This document shows, one piece after another, positions 39,625 to 48,945 of a stretch of 64,000 nt of DNA. The stretch covers positions 1-64,000 of the forward strand of contig MEOL01000052.1 in assembly GCA_001769215.1 (NCBI GenBank), written 5' to 3'. The notes under the pieces were generated by a model that searched no databases, had not been told where the DNA came from, and saw nothing but the letters and a program-made list of their open reading frames with translations. Every line of letters starts with the position of its first letter. Position 1 is the stretch's first letter. Made by a program: the position numbers and the translations under genes. This DNA comes from Bacteroidetes bacterium GWF2_41_31 (GTDB lineage Bacteria > Bacteroidota > Bacteroidia > Bacteroidales > F082).

Positions 39625-40632
39625 ATGCATCAAGACAAATCATATATTGAAATAGACTTTTATAAATTGTGGCGCTACATTAGGTTGACAAGGGTTCAAA
39701 AAGAAACTATTAAAAATATACTTTTTTATTCAATGCCATTTCTTTTCAATAGATTTGCTTCTTTTCAATATTGGAAGAATGCACTGATATTCTCTGAAAA
39801 CAAGAAGTTTATTGTACCAAACCTAAGGAGTGTTGATGAAATAAAACTACCTGTTACCAGAAATGAAATTCCTAAACCAATTGATAGCCTTGCAATTGTT
39901 ATGCATGTTTTTTATTTGGATGTTTTTAATGATATCCTCTCCATGATATTGCATATGGGGGAGATAAAAATAAAGTTATTCATCACTTGTCCCGAATATC
40001 TGAGTAAAGACGTACAACATACTTTATTAAACTTTTCATTCCCATTTTATATTATGTCAGGTGATAATAGGGGCAGAGACATTCTCCCATTTGTAAAAAT
40101 ATTACCAAAAGTATTAGAGGAGAATTGCGATTTAGTTTTAAAAATACATACCAAACGCTCAAATCATTTAAACAAAAAAAACTTATGGGGCACGGATCTA
40201 TTCGAAAAACTTTTAACTAAGTCGAATTTTGACAATATTAGAAGCGTTTTTGAAAAATATCCTCAAATTGGCATGTTAGGTCCTGCCGGTAATATACTTC
40301 CGATGTCTTTATATTACGGAGGTAATGCAAAATTAGTAGAAAGCTTATCTTTGAAAATGGGGCTAAGCAGGAAACAATTAAAGAATTTGAATTTTGTAGC
40401 TGGTAGTATGTTTTATGCTCGATCCGTATCGCTACTACCTCTGTTAAATTTGTGCCTAAATGATAATGAATTTGAGTTAGAAAATAAACAGCTCGATAAC
40501 ACAATGGCGCATGCGATTGAAAGAGTTTTTGCGGCAGGACTGATTGTTTCAGGCCAATACTTGGTAGATTCATTAAGTACAGTAGATAAGGTTAGCTGTA
40601 AATTAACTTTAAACCATCCATGGTCAATTTGA
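39625..40632 (+). CDS. RgpF (rhamnan synthesis F)-like glycosyltransferase
   Basis: LAIVMHVFYLDVFNDILSMI; DNRGRDILPFVKILPKVLEENCDLVLKIHTKRSNH; GMLGPAGNILPMSLYYGGN. Confidence 0.85.
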   Translation: MHQDKSYIEIDFYKLWRYIRLTRVQKETIKNILFYSMPFLFNRFASFQYWKNALIFSENKKFIVPNLRSVDEIKLPVTRNEIPKPIDSLAIVMHVFYLDVFNDILSMILHMGEIKIKLFITCPEYLSKDVQHTLLNFSFPFYIMSGDNRGRDILPFVKILPKVLEENCDLVLKIHTKRSNHLNKKNLWGTDLFEKLLTKSNFDNIRSVFEKYPQIGMLGPAGNILPMSLYYGGNAKLVESLSLKMGLSRKQLKNLNFVAGSMFYARSVSLLPLLNLCLNDNEFELENKQLDNTMAHAIERVFAAGLIVSGQYLVDSLSTVDKVSCKLTLNHPWSI

Positions 40633-40696
40633 TTTTAAATTAGTTTTACAATCTGTATTTGTAAATGCCTATCTAAATTAATGCGGTTCAATTGAA

Positions 40697-42073
40697 ATGA
40701 AATATTCCAGATACATACCATTTATTTCCGGCTTTGGCGATTTATTGATAATGAATATATGCTTTAATTTCGCGTACTGGTATTTTAAAGATTTCGATTT
40801 CTATAGCCTAACAAAAAACGCCATTCTCTTCTTCTTTTTTATAAACCTGGCATGGATCATCTCAGCAAATATTTTTGAAGCCTATAAAATTGATCATCAT
40901 AGTTATAAAAAGGCCATTTTGTTTAATAATACCAAAACCATTATTTTCTTTTTCTTCCTCTTTTTACTCTATTTTCAAGTCCTTTCCTTTAACTATTATA
41001 CCCGTGATCAGGTTAAATACCTGTTTGTAATATTTTTTGGACTTTTAATCATCTGGAAATTTATTCTGTATTACACCTTCCTCATCTATCGTAAACTGGG
41101 CTTTAACTACCGCAATGTAATTATTGTAGGGAATAATGCTACAGCTCATGAACTTAAAAATTATTTTAATAAAAATACCTGGACAGGATACAGGTTTAAG
41201 GGTTTTTTTACTCATAGTGCATCAGATATCAATGATTGTACTGATAATTATGATATCATGGAAAATTTCATCGATGACAATAAAATAGATGAAATTTATG
41301 TGATGAGCAATGATGTTCATCCCCGCGTATATCCTGTTATTTCCTCCATTTTAAGTAAATATCCCGTTAAAATAAGGCTTGTTCCTGATCTGTCTAATTT
41401 TTCGTACCGCAATATCGAGTTTGTTGAATACGGCTTGATCCCTGTGATGAAGATCAACCTGGGACCGTTAAATTTTTGGTATAACCGTTCCGTTAAGCGC
41501 TTGATGGATATTTTTATTTCTACATTCGTTATCATCTTTATATTGTCATGGTTAATCCCCTTATTATTTGTTGTCGATCTGTTGTCGGATGCGGCAGGAG
41601 TGTTTTTTATTCAGAAACGATCAGGAATCGATAATAAGGTGTTTAACCTGTTCAAATTCAGAACAATGAAAAAGAATGGAGAGGCACACGCTAAGCAAGC
41701 TACTGTTGATGACGACCGAATAACAAAAGTAGGCAGGTTTTTGAGGAAATCCAGTATGGACGAGCTACCACAATTTATTAATGTGCTCATCGGTGATATG
41801 TCGGTCATCGGGCCTCGTCCCCACATGTTAAAACATACCGACGAATATAAAAACATGGTGAATAAGTTTATGATTCGGCATACTGTTAAACCAGGTTTAA
41901 CCGGCTACGCGCAAGTAAATGGCCACCGGGGTGAAATAAAAAAGACGGAGGATATTGAGAATCGCATTAAAATGGATGTGTACTATATTGAAAACTGGTC
42001 CTTATGGCTGGATATAAAAATTGTTTTTCTCACCATTCGGAATGTACTAAAAGGGGACGAAAACGCCTATTAA
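40697..42073 (+). CDS. Undecaprenyl-phosphate sugar phosphotransferase (WbaP/WcaJ-type)
   Basis: N-terminal TMs; C-terminal RSVKRLMDIFIS...FKFRTMKKNGEAHAKQATVDDDRITKVGRFLRKSSMDELPQFINVLIGDMSVIGPRPHML. Confidence 0.95.
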   Translation: MKYSRYIPFISGFGDLLIMNICFNFAYWYFKDFDFYSLTKNAILFFFFINLAWIISANIFEAYKIDHHSYKKAILFNNTKTIIFFFFLFLLYFQVLSFNYYTRDQVKYLFVIFFGLLIIWKFILYYTFLIYRKLGFNYRNVIIVGNNATAHELKNYFNKNTWTGYRFKGFFTHSASDINDCTDNYDIMENFIDDNKIDEIYVMSNDVHPRVYPVISSILSKYPVKIRLVPDLSNFSYRNIEFVEYGLIPVMKINLGPLNFWYNRSVKRLMDIFISTFVIIFILSWLIPLLFVVDLLSDAAGVFFIQKRSGIDNKVFNLFKFRTMKKNGEAHAKQATVDDDRITKVGRFLRKSSMDELPQFINVLIGDMSVIGPRPHMLKHTDEYKNMVNKFMIRHTVKPGLTGYAQVNGHRGEIKKTEDIENRIKMDVYYIENWSLWLDIKIVFLTIRNVLKGDENAY

Positions 42074-42245
42074 TCAACTTTGTTGTTTCAGTAATTTCGG
42101 ATTAGCTGACAAAAGAAATTATTTTTTATACCTGCTAATGACAACATTTTGTATTTTATGGATGTTGTGAGTTATAGAAAACTCCTGCAAACTGATGAAT
42201 TTAACCCTTGTCGCACAACTTGATGGCAGGGTTGACGGCATATGG

Positions 42246-42431
42246 GCGCTGTCGTGCGATTTTTTGCTTCCGCCCACGAAATGTAGGCACTGTCAGAGTA
42301 ATTTAATGCACTGTCGAGCGACTTTTTGCTTCCGCCCACGAAATATAGGCACTGTCAGAGTAATTTAATGCACTGTCGAGCGACTTTTTGCTTCCGCCCA
42401 CGAAATATGGGCATTGTCAGAGTAAATTAAC
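42246..42431. repeat. Three tandem 62-bp repeats
   Basis: Units 42246-42307, 42308-42369, 42370-42431; core CTTCCGCCCACGAAATATAGGCACTGTCAGAGTAATTTAATGCACTGTCGAGCGACTTTTTG. Confidence 0.97.
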
Positions 42432-42439
42432 CCACAGGA

Positions 42440-42667
42440 GTGATGAAAGTAGCCACCGGAGCGATGAAAGTCAGTCTGGTCAAAGCATTGCGGTTATACA
42501 AAATGACCCGCGAAGGAAAAATAAAAAATTTTACCGGTATTGATGCGCCCTTTGAGCCTCCTGAAAATCCAGATGTTGCAATTATGACGGGTAGTCTTTC
42601 CATCATCGATTCTGTTCAAGTTGGGCTTGATCATATTTTGCCACTTGTTTCATTTAAACAATCTTGA
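42440..42667 (+). pseudogene. C-terminal remnant of adenylylsulfate (APS) kinase
   Basis: LRLYKMTREGKIKNFTGIDAPFEPPENPDV...LDHILPLV matches the conserved CysC tail (K.LY..AR.G.I..FTGID.PYE.PE.PE); the P-loop half is missing. Confidence 0.8.
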
Positions 42668-43260
42668 TTATGTATTTAATTAAAAGACATCAAAACAAAT
42701 TGATCAATTCTGGTTTCCAGGCAAGATTCCTTGTTCCCATTGTATTTTTGCTTCTGGTTGTCTCCTGCGATCCTGCTTCCGGGCCTGATTTCAAAAGGGA
42801 CAAGGAACTTCGTCTACAGATTAAACCCGTTTTGCTCATTGAAAATGAGTCCATATCACAAAAGGATATTGCTGCTATGATCAATAGCTCAACCATACGC
42901 AAAGGGGGTTATGTGGCCATTATCCCAACCTCTGCGATTGCGGAGGATCAGAATGCAAATAAACTGAGCGATCTTTTTTATAATCAGAAGGTAGAAGCCG
43001 TGCATATTTTAATTTTTAAACCCCAATCAGCAATTATGAATACCGATGTGCTCACCATTGAAAATGCAACTATTTTATGTCTGTTGGATGGCGATACCGA
43101 AAATTTTGTCGGGATGGCAGCGTACCCTGTTCTGAAATCAGCCATTTTAAATGCTTATAAAAAAGGAACTTTGTTGGTTATGAACGGCAAAGCCTGTTTA
43201 CTGTCAGACGATCCCTATTTTACCTTTGGCGAGAAAACCATTTTAGGGAAGATCGACTAA
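42664..43260 (+). CDS. Lipoprotein of unknown function (likely start MYLIKRHQ)
   Basis: Hydrophobic leader followed by LLVVSC lipobox; remainder of unknown family. Confidence 0.6.
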   Translation: MIMYLIKRHQNKLINSGFQARFLVPIVFLLLVVSCDPASGPDFKRDKELRLQIKPVLLIENESISQKDIAAMINSSTIRKGGYVAIIPTSAIAEDQNANKLSDLFYNQKVEAVHILIFKPQSAIMNTDVLTIENATILCLLDGDTENFVGMAAYPVLKSAILNAYKKGTLLVMNGKACLLSDDPYFTFGEKTILGKID

Positions 43261-43484
43261 TCTTTTCTCTAAGGGGTAAATCAAAACCCGTTATATTTCA
43301 ATGAAATACGTTTTCGGATGATTGGATATCCGTTTTCGTAGCAGGGCTTGAAAATTTCATGTGCACGATATTTAAAAATCAGAAATGCAACGAGATACAA
43401 ATTTAGGTATGATTATGGCGGTTGCGATCCATTATAAATATTTTGGCGTTATGTTTAATTATTTTAAATAAATGATTGAAAATG

Positions 43485-43515
43485 TTTGCATTTTATTTTA
43501 AAATTACTATATTTG
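43485..43515 (+). promoter_or_regulatory. Bacteroidota-type promoter (TTTG - 19 nt - TATATTTG)
   Basis: TTTG 43485-43488 and TATATTTG 43508-43515, ~110 bp upstream of the ATG at 43625. Confidence 0.5.
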
Positions 43516-43624
43516 CTTTGTTTTTTAGCGATTGTCAACTTCAACCTAATAGTTCTTAATCAATAAATTAGTATTAACCCAAATAATTGTCAAAACTTAT
43601 TACTCTAATTTAATCCTTTTATCT

Positions 43625-46600
43625 ATGAAAAAATTATTACTTCTGGTGTTCACTGCAACACTTTTGCTGTGCTTAAGCCCCTATGCCATTGCACAAAATG
43701 GCATTCAGGTGAAGGTGGCAAACAACGCCGAGCTGATTCAGGCTCTGGATAACCCTAACGTAACATCCATCGAGATTACTCAGGATGGTTATTATGATGA
43801 ATTATTTCTTAACGCTCCGCAAGGTACGTTGATCTTTGACGGAATCGGAGATAGTAGAGCTCCTGCCAGTTGTCAGTTCTATATTTATACCAGTAATGTT
43901 TGCTTTACAGCACCAACGACTGATAATACCGCAACATCTGGTGTTACTGCCACTGGAGGGTCAACCTGCCCGTTGCCAAATGAAGGTTACTGGACTGTTG
44001 TAAGTAAACCTACAGGTAGTACCGTTAATTTTATCGATCCACTCGATTCTGACATTATGGACTTTAATGTGGATATGGCTGGTATATATGAATTAAAAAA
44101 TACATGGTACGCTATTCCTGGAGATGTAACCTCGGCTGTTTTAGGTTCTGCTCAAACTCAGTATTATTTTTATAGTAATCCTGTAATTACTTTGGCGCAA
44201 ACAACTGCTACAACTGCTTGTGAAACTTATAGTATTGATTGGTCAATAGTTGATGGCGGATTCCCTGGAGGAACAACAGTTAACCAATGGGCAATTTCTG
44301 ACGGTATACATACACCCGTAACAGGCACATTGAGCCCATCACCTGGTACTGGCACATTTGTTTTTGACCCAACTAGCTATCCGGGTTTCAAAATTTGTGG
44401 TGGCTTTACAATGACTGTTACTGCAACCAACGAAGCTGGTTTAATAGACCCAGGTTGCCCAACAACAGAAATTTTTGATTTCTTCATTTATGATACACCA
44501 ACAGCATACATAGAATCGGTTACCCCGGATGTTTGTGGGCTTGGTACCACAATTACTGGTGGATTTAGTTATGAATGCTCCGTAACACCAACATATAACT
44601 GGACTTGTGATGATCCTGATGTATTAATCGGGTGGGTAACCGATAGCGAGTTTAGTTATGCAACTGTTACCGCAACAACATGTGGGATAAAACACTTTAC
44701 CTTTACTGTAACAAACGGCGATTGTACTACCTCAACCACAACAACTGTTAATTTCTTCGATACACCTACAGCTTCCATTGCTGATGTGGCCGATGTTTGC
44801 GGAACATCTGATGTTGCAGGTTTTACCGCCAGTGCCAATCTTTTTGGTACTCCAAATGCAGATTGTCAAAATGGTACAGAATTCGGTATTAGTTGGACAA
44901 CCATAAGCAAACCCGCCTTAGCAGATGACGGAGTTTTTGGATGGACAACAGATGCATCCTCGCCAACTGTCACTGTAACAACATGTGGTGAATATACATT
45001 TATGTATACGGTAACCAACGGTGTGTGTACCACTACTTCAACCACTACGGTTAATTTTTATGATACTCCAGGAGAAGTATCTGCAGGTGCTGATCAAGAT
45101 GTTTGTGAATCAAGTGGTATTTTTAGCACCCCGCTTTTAGGATCATTTGTCACGCCAAGTTGCGGAACACCAACTTTTGAATGGACACATACCGGTGGTA
45201 CCGGTCTTGGTACGATTTCTTTTAGTAATGCTTCTTCAATGCACCCAAGTGTTACATCAACTTTATGTGGTGAATATGAGCTTACTTTCTGGGTTACAAA
45301 TGGCGCATGCACTACCTCCTCTACTACCACGGTTAATTTCTACGACAGTCCAACTGGTGTTACAGCAGGTATCGACCAGAGTGTTTGTGAAACTGTGACG
45401 GGATATACTGCTACCTTAGAAGGTGGTTTTAACACTGTTTTATGTGGCACTCCAACAGTAGAATGGACTAAAGTAAGCGGACCCGGTTCTATTATATTCG
45501 ATCCGATAGATGCTAACACCAATACGGTTGTTATAACTGCAGATGCTTGTGGAGAGTATGTGTTTGCATACTGGGTAACCAATGGAGCTTGCACCACCTC
45601 ATCTACTACCACTGTTAATTTTTACGATCTGCCCGGTAGCCTGGCTATTACAGCCGACGATAAAGTATGTGGTTATACTACCGACCTTTTGGGCGTTTTT
45701 AACGTTGATTGCGATAATGGAGGCACCCCTACCATGGCTTGGTCGGTTACTCCCGCAACCGGTGTTACTTTTGGCACAGGAACTGTAAGCTCAACAACAG
45801 TAACAGTTACTACTTGTGGCGAATACACCTTTACTTTCACCGTGAATAATCTCAGTGGTTGTGAAACTTCATCAAGTACAACGGTCATTTTCTATGAAAC
45901 ACCCGACATTACTGTAGCACAAGGTACTCCTGCCGGACCTGTTTACACCTGCTCCGAAGTAACCTACACGGTTACCAACGCGGCTTGTGGGGCTGATCTC
46001 TGGGATTACAATTGGACAGTTGCCGGAGGAAGCATTGTTGGTACTACTACCGGAACCACTATTACGGTAGAATGGGGTCAATATAGCGGAGTTGGTGCTG
46101 GTACAGTTACCTGTACTGCCAGTACAATTGGATTGATAGATTGTGACGATACTGATGCACTTTTGGTTGATTTAGTTGTTCCCACCTTCGAAGGTCAGGT
46201 TAAATACTGGAACCAATTCGAAACCTGCATGCCAACACCATTTGCAACAGATGATTATTCAACCATACCTGAAGACTACTTCTATGTAAGTCTTTATGTA
46301 AATTATTCTACATTAACTGATATTTTTGTAGAAAGGGTTACTGTTGAACCGCGTTTATTAGAAGATGAGGATGGCAATTTACTTGGTGATTATTTGTCGT
46401 ATTTTGATTTCGATCTTCTTACAGACACCTATGGTTGCCTAGCTACTTACTACGTTAAAGTGTGGGATGGTGGATTTGAATATCAACCTGGTGCTCCAGC
46501 TGAAGAAAAAACGCTTGGCAATAACTATACCTACAACAACTGGGGTGGTGTTAACGCATCCGATGCTTATGCTATTTCTCAAATGGGTGGACTCGATAAT

Positions 46601-47758
46601 ACCATTAATACAGCTTTCCCTTGGGTAGGATTAACAACAGATTCACCTAAATACGGATACTACTCAAATGATATTGCTAACGTTAATTCATCTTTGACAC
46701 CAGCTTTATCAAGTGGAGTTAGTGCTCTCGATGCTTTAACAGCGGTTTATCGTTCTGTTGGCATATTGAATACCTATCCGAATAGCGGTACAAATACGTT
46801 TAGCAAAAGTTGGGCTGTAACCGGTAAAATGGTTACTTCACTTACACCACTAACCTTTAGTACCATTACTGACAGTTATTTTGACGTAGCTAATCCTAAT
46901 GATATTCCATTTGTCCACAGTGGTGCAGATTACATGTACTTCGATTTGGCTACTAATCATAAATACACATCCAATGTTATACCTTGGGCTGCTAAGGCTA
47001 ACTATATGAAAATCTTTTATGCAGCGGAAGGTGACATTACTGCAAATTATGTACCAACCAATAGCTTTAAATCTCAATCAGCAATGGAGCTTGTTTACGA
47101 AAACGAGGTAGGTACAAAAGCGGATCAAATTATTACTTTACCAATCAGAGTTGATCGTGATGTCCAGGTAAATGCTATTTCATTATTCATGACTTTCCGT
47201 AACGACCTTATTGAAGTGTTGGGAACGAATTTCAATAAAGATATGGTAAACATAGACAATGAAAAAGGCATACTCAATATGGCCTGGTTTAGCCTTGACA
47301 CCAGGGATGTTGTGGCTGATGAAGCATTTGCACAAATTAAAGTTCGCGTGCTTACCGACATTCCGGCCAATACTAAACTTTTTGCGCTAGCTGCTAATAC
47401 CGAACTTGCTGACGTTAATGCAACTGCCATATCAGATATTACACTGAAGACGATTGGTGTTACCACTGATAAAATTCAATTCAGCGGTACTGAATTGGTG
47501 TCAGGTAACTATCCTAACCCATTCGATAACTCAACAACGATTGCCTATACACTTCCTGAAAGTGGACAAGTAAAAATTAATGTGTTAAACAGCATGGGAG
47601 CAATTGTTGCAACACTAGTGGAAGAAGTACAAGAAGCAGGTGCTCAGAATTATGTTTATAAAGCTGAATTGAAGCCTGGTGTTTATTTCTATTCCATCAC
47701 ACTTCTTGGAGAAACCAATACTTACTCTACTGTTAAGAGGATGATTGTTGTAAACTAA
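43625..47758 (+). CDS. Large T9SS-secreted protein: Cys-containing Ig/PKD-like repeats, dockerin-like region, cohesin-like module, T9SS type A sorting domain
   Basis: Signal peptide; repeats ending GEYxFxxxVTNGxCTTSSTTTVNFYD; WGGVNASDAYAISQ...SGVSALDALTAVYRSVG; ADQIITLPIRVDRDVQVNAISLFMTFRNDLIEVLG...; C-terminal YPNPFDNSTTIAYTLPESGQVKINVLNSMGAIV...GVYFYSI. Confidence 0.85.
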   Translation: MKKLLLLVFTATLLLCLSPYAIAQNGIQVKVANNAELIQALDNPNVTSIEITQDGYYDELFLNAPQGTLIFDGIGDSRAPASCQFYIYTSNVCFTAPTTDNTATSGVTATGGSTCPLPNEGYWTVVSKPTGSTVNFIDPLDSDIMDFNVDMAGIYELKNTWYAIPGDVTSAVLGSAQTQYYFYSNPVITLAQTTATTACETYSIDWSIVDGGFPGGTTVNQWAISDGIHTPVTGTLSPSPGTGTFVFDPTSYPGFKICGGFTMTVTATNEAGLIDPGCPTTEIFDFFIYDTPTAYIESVTPDVCGLGTTITGGFSYECSVTPTYNWTCDDPDVLIGWVTDSEFSYATVTATTCGIKHFTFTVTNGDCTTSTTTTVNFFDTPTASIADVADVCGTSDVAGFTASANLFGTPNADCQNGTEFGISWTTISKPALADDGVFGWTTDASSPTVTVTTCGEYTFMYTVTNGVCTTTSTTTVNFYDTPGEVSAGADQDVCESSGIFSTPLLGSFVTPSCGTPTFEWTHTGGTGLGTISFSNASSMHPSVTSTLCGEYELTFWVTNGACTTSSTTTVNFYDSPTGVTAGIDQSVCETVTGYTATLEGGFNTVLCGTPTVEWTKVSGPGSIIFDPIDANTNTVVITADACGEYVFAYWVTNGACTTSSTTTVNFYDLPGSLAITADDKVCGYTTDLLGVFNVDCDNGGTPTMAWSVTPATGVTFGTGTVSSTTVTVTTCGEYTFTFTVNNLSGCETSSSTTVIFYETPDITVAQGTPAGPVYTCSEVTYTVTNAACGADLWDYNWTVAGGSIVGTTTGTTITVEWGQYSGVGAGTVTCTASTIGLIDCDDTDALLVDLVVPTFEGQVKYWNQFETCMPTPFATDDYSTIPEDYFYVSLYVNYSTLTDIFVERVTVEPRLLEDEDGNLLGDYLSYFDFDLLTDTYGCLATYYVKVWDGGFEYQPGAPAEEKTLGNNYTYNNWGGVNASDAYAISQMGGLDNTINTAFPWVGLTTDSPKYGYYSNDIANVNSSLTPALSSGVSALDALTAVYRSVGILNTYPNSGTNTFSKSWAVTGKMVTSLTPLTFSTITDSYFDVANPNDIPFVHSGADYMYFDLATNHKYTSNVIPWAAKANYMKIFYAAEGDITANYVPTNSFKSQSAMELVYENEVGTKADQIITLPIRVDRDVQVNAISLFMTFRNDLIEVLGTNFNKDMVNIDNEKGILNMAWFSLDTRDVVADEAFAQIKVRVLTDIPANTKLFALAANTELADVNATAISDITLKTIGVTTDKIQFSGTELVSGNYPNPFDNSTTIAYTLPESGQVKINVLNSMGAIVATLVEEVQEAGAQNYVYKAELKPGVYFYSITLLGETNTYSTVKRMIVVN

Positions 47759-47770
47759 TTCCAATTAAAA

Positions 47771-47804
47771 AAACTGTTTGGGGTATTTATACCCCAAACA
47801 GTTT
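47771..47804 (+). terminator. Strong hairpin terminator
   Basis: Perfect 15-bp stem AAACTGTTTGGGGTA-TTTA-TACCCCAAACAGTTT immediately after 43625..47758. Confidence 0.85.
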
Positions 47805-47845
47805 ATTATAAACTATAAGTTAGTACATTGTAAAGATTACTTTAA

Positions 47846-48892
47846 ATGAAACTGCTGCATCAAATAACTCAAATTTCTAAATTAGCCATACTGACAATAG
47901 GACTTATGGCATTGCCATTTGGCTTATTAAGCCAGACCGCTTTGAAAATTGGGAGTTATTCGGGTTGTAGTAATTCAGAAATATTAATACCAGTAGAGAT
48001 CGAAAACTTTAGCAATATTGGAGCTTTTACAATTTATTTAGCAGTAGATAGCAACAATATGGAACTTTTGGGCTTCGAACATTTAAACGAAGTCCTCTCT
48101 GATGGTAATTTCTATGGAAGCGAAAATATAGAGAACCAATACATTACCTTGAGCTGGTTCAGCCCTGCTGGCATTACCCTTGAAAATGGTGTGTTGTGTG
48201 ATATTAGAGTGCTTTTGAAAGATAATTCTGTAGAGTTTAATTTTGAGGAATCTTGTGAAATTGCGAGAACCGACTTAACTATCGTTGATAGTGTTATATA
48301 CACCAATGGTAGATTAATTGCATTAAGTTCTTTTATTCCTGATCCTATAACACAATCGCTTGCTGAAAATAGTAATGCTACCATTGAGCTAGCTGGACTG
48401 CCAAGCGAGATTACTTGCCAATGGCAACTGAATGCCGGTAATGGATGGATTGACCTGAATGAAAATCCCCCATATTTTGGCGTAAATACTTCTGAACTGA
48501 CAATCAGTGGAGTTAATGCTTCAATGAATGGCAATAATTACAGAGGGCTTTTGTCGAATGGTGAGTGTATTGAAGGATCAGTAGTTAGTGAGCTTTTTAT
48601 TGCAACCAGTGGAGTTGGTGATCATGACCAAACGGGTGCCGAATGTTACATGCGAATTAATCCCAACCCGGCAGATGATTATTTTAATTGTGTCTTCAAT
48701 CAAAATATTCAAAATGCTAAGTTGATATTGATAAGTATGGATGGAAGTGTGGTACTAAAAAATAAAATTGGTAGTATAATTGCCGGGCAGTCGCTTTCTT
48801 TGAAACTGGAAAGCATAGCATCCGGATTGTATGTGCTAAAATTGTTTAATAATGACCAGCTATTGTCAAATTCAAAAGTAATGGTGCAATGA
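47846..48892 (+). CDS. T9SS-secreted protein with N-terminal cohesin-like module
   Basis: LKIGSYSGCSNSEILIPVEIENFSNIGAFTIYLAVDSNNMELLGFE...YITLSWFSPAGITLENGVLCDIRVLLK; C-terminal INPNPADDYFN...ASGLYVLKLF sorting domain. Confidence 0.8.
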   Translation: MKLLHQITQISKLAILTIGLMALPFGLLSQTALKIGSYSGCSNSEILIPVEIENFSNIGAFTIYLAVDSNNMELLGFEHLNEVLSDGNFYGSENIENQYITLSWFSPAGITLENGVLCDIRVLLKDNSVEFNFEESCEIARTDLTIVDSVIYTNGRLIALSSFIPDPITQSLAENSNATIELAGLPSEITCQWQLNAGNGWIDLNENPPYFGVNTSELTISGVNASMNGNNYRGLLSNGECIEGSVVSELFIATSGVGDHDQTGAECYMRINPNPADDYFNCVFNQNIQNAKLILISMDGSVVLKNKIGSIIAGQSLSLKLESIASGLYVLKLFNNDQLLSNSKVMVQ

Positions 48893-48945
48893 TACATTAT
48901 AGTTTTTTGGAAGTTTCTTATTTAAACAATTAAATACTCGAAAAT

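Noticed and set aside
42246-42431. 62-bp repeats as a CRISPR array
   Set aside because: Units are directly adjacent with no unique spacers and no cas genes nearby.
45094-45888. Reverse-strand ORFs 45094..45330, 45340..45612 and 45673..45888 with repeated VVxEVVxAPxVTxKV
   Set aside because: Antisense reading of the Thr/Cys-rich repeats of the T9SS adhesin; repetition comes from the sense gene.
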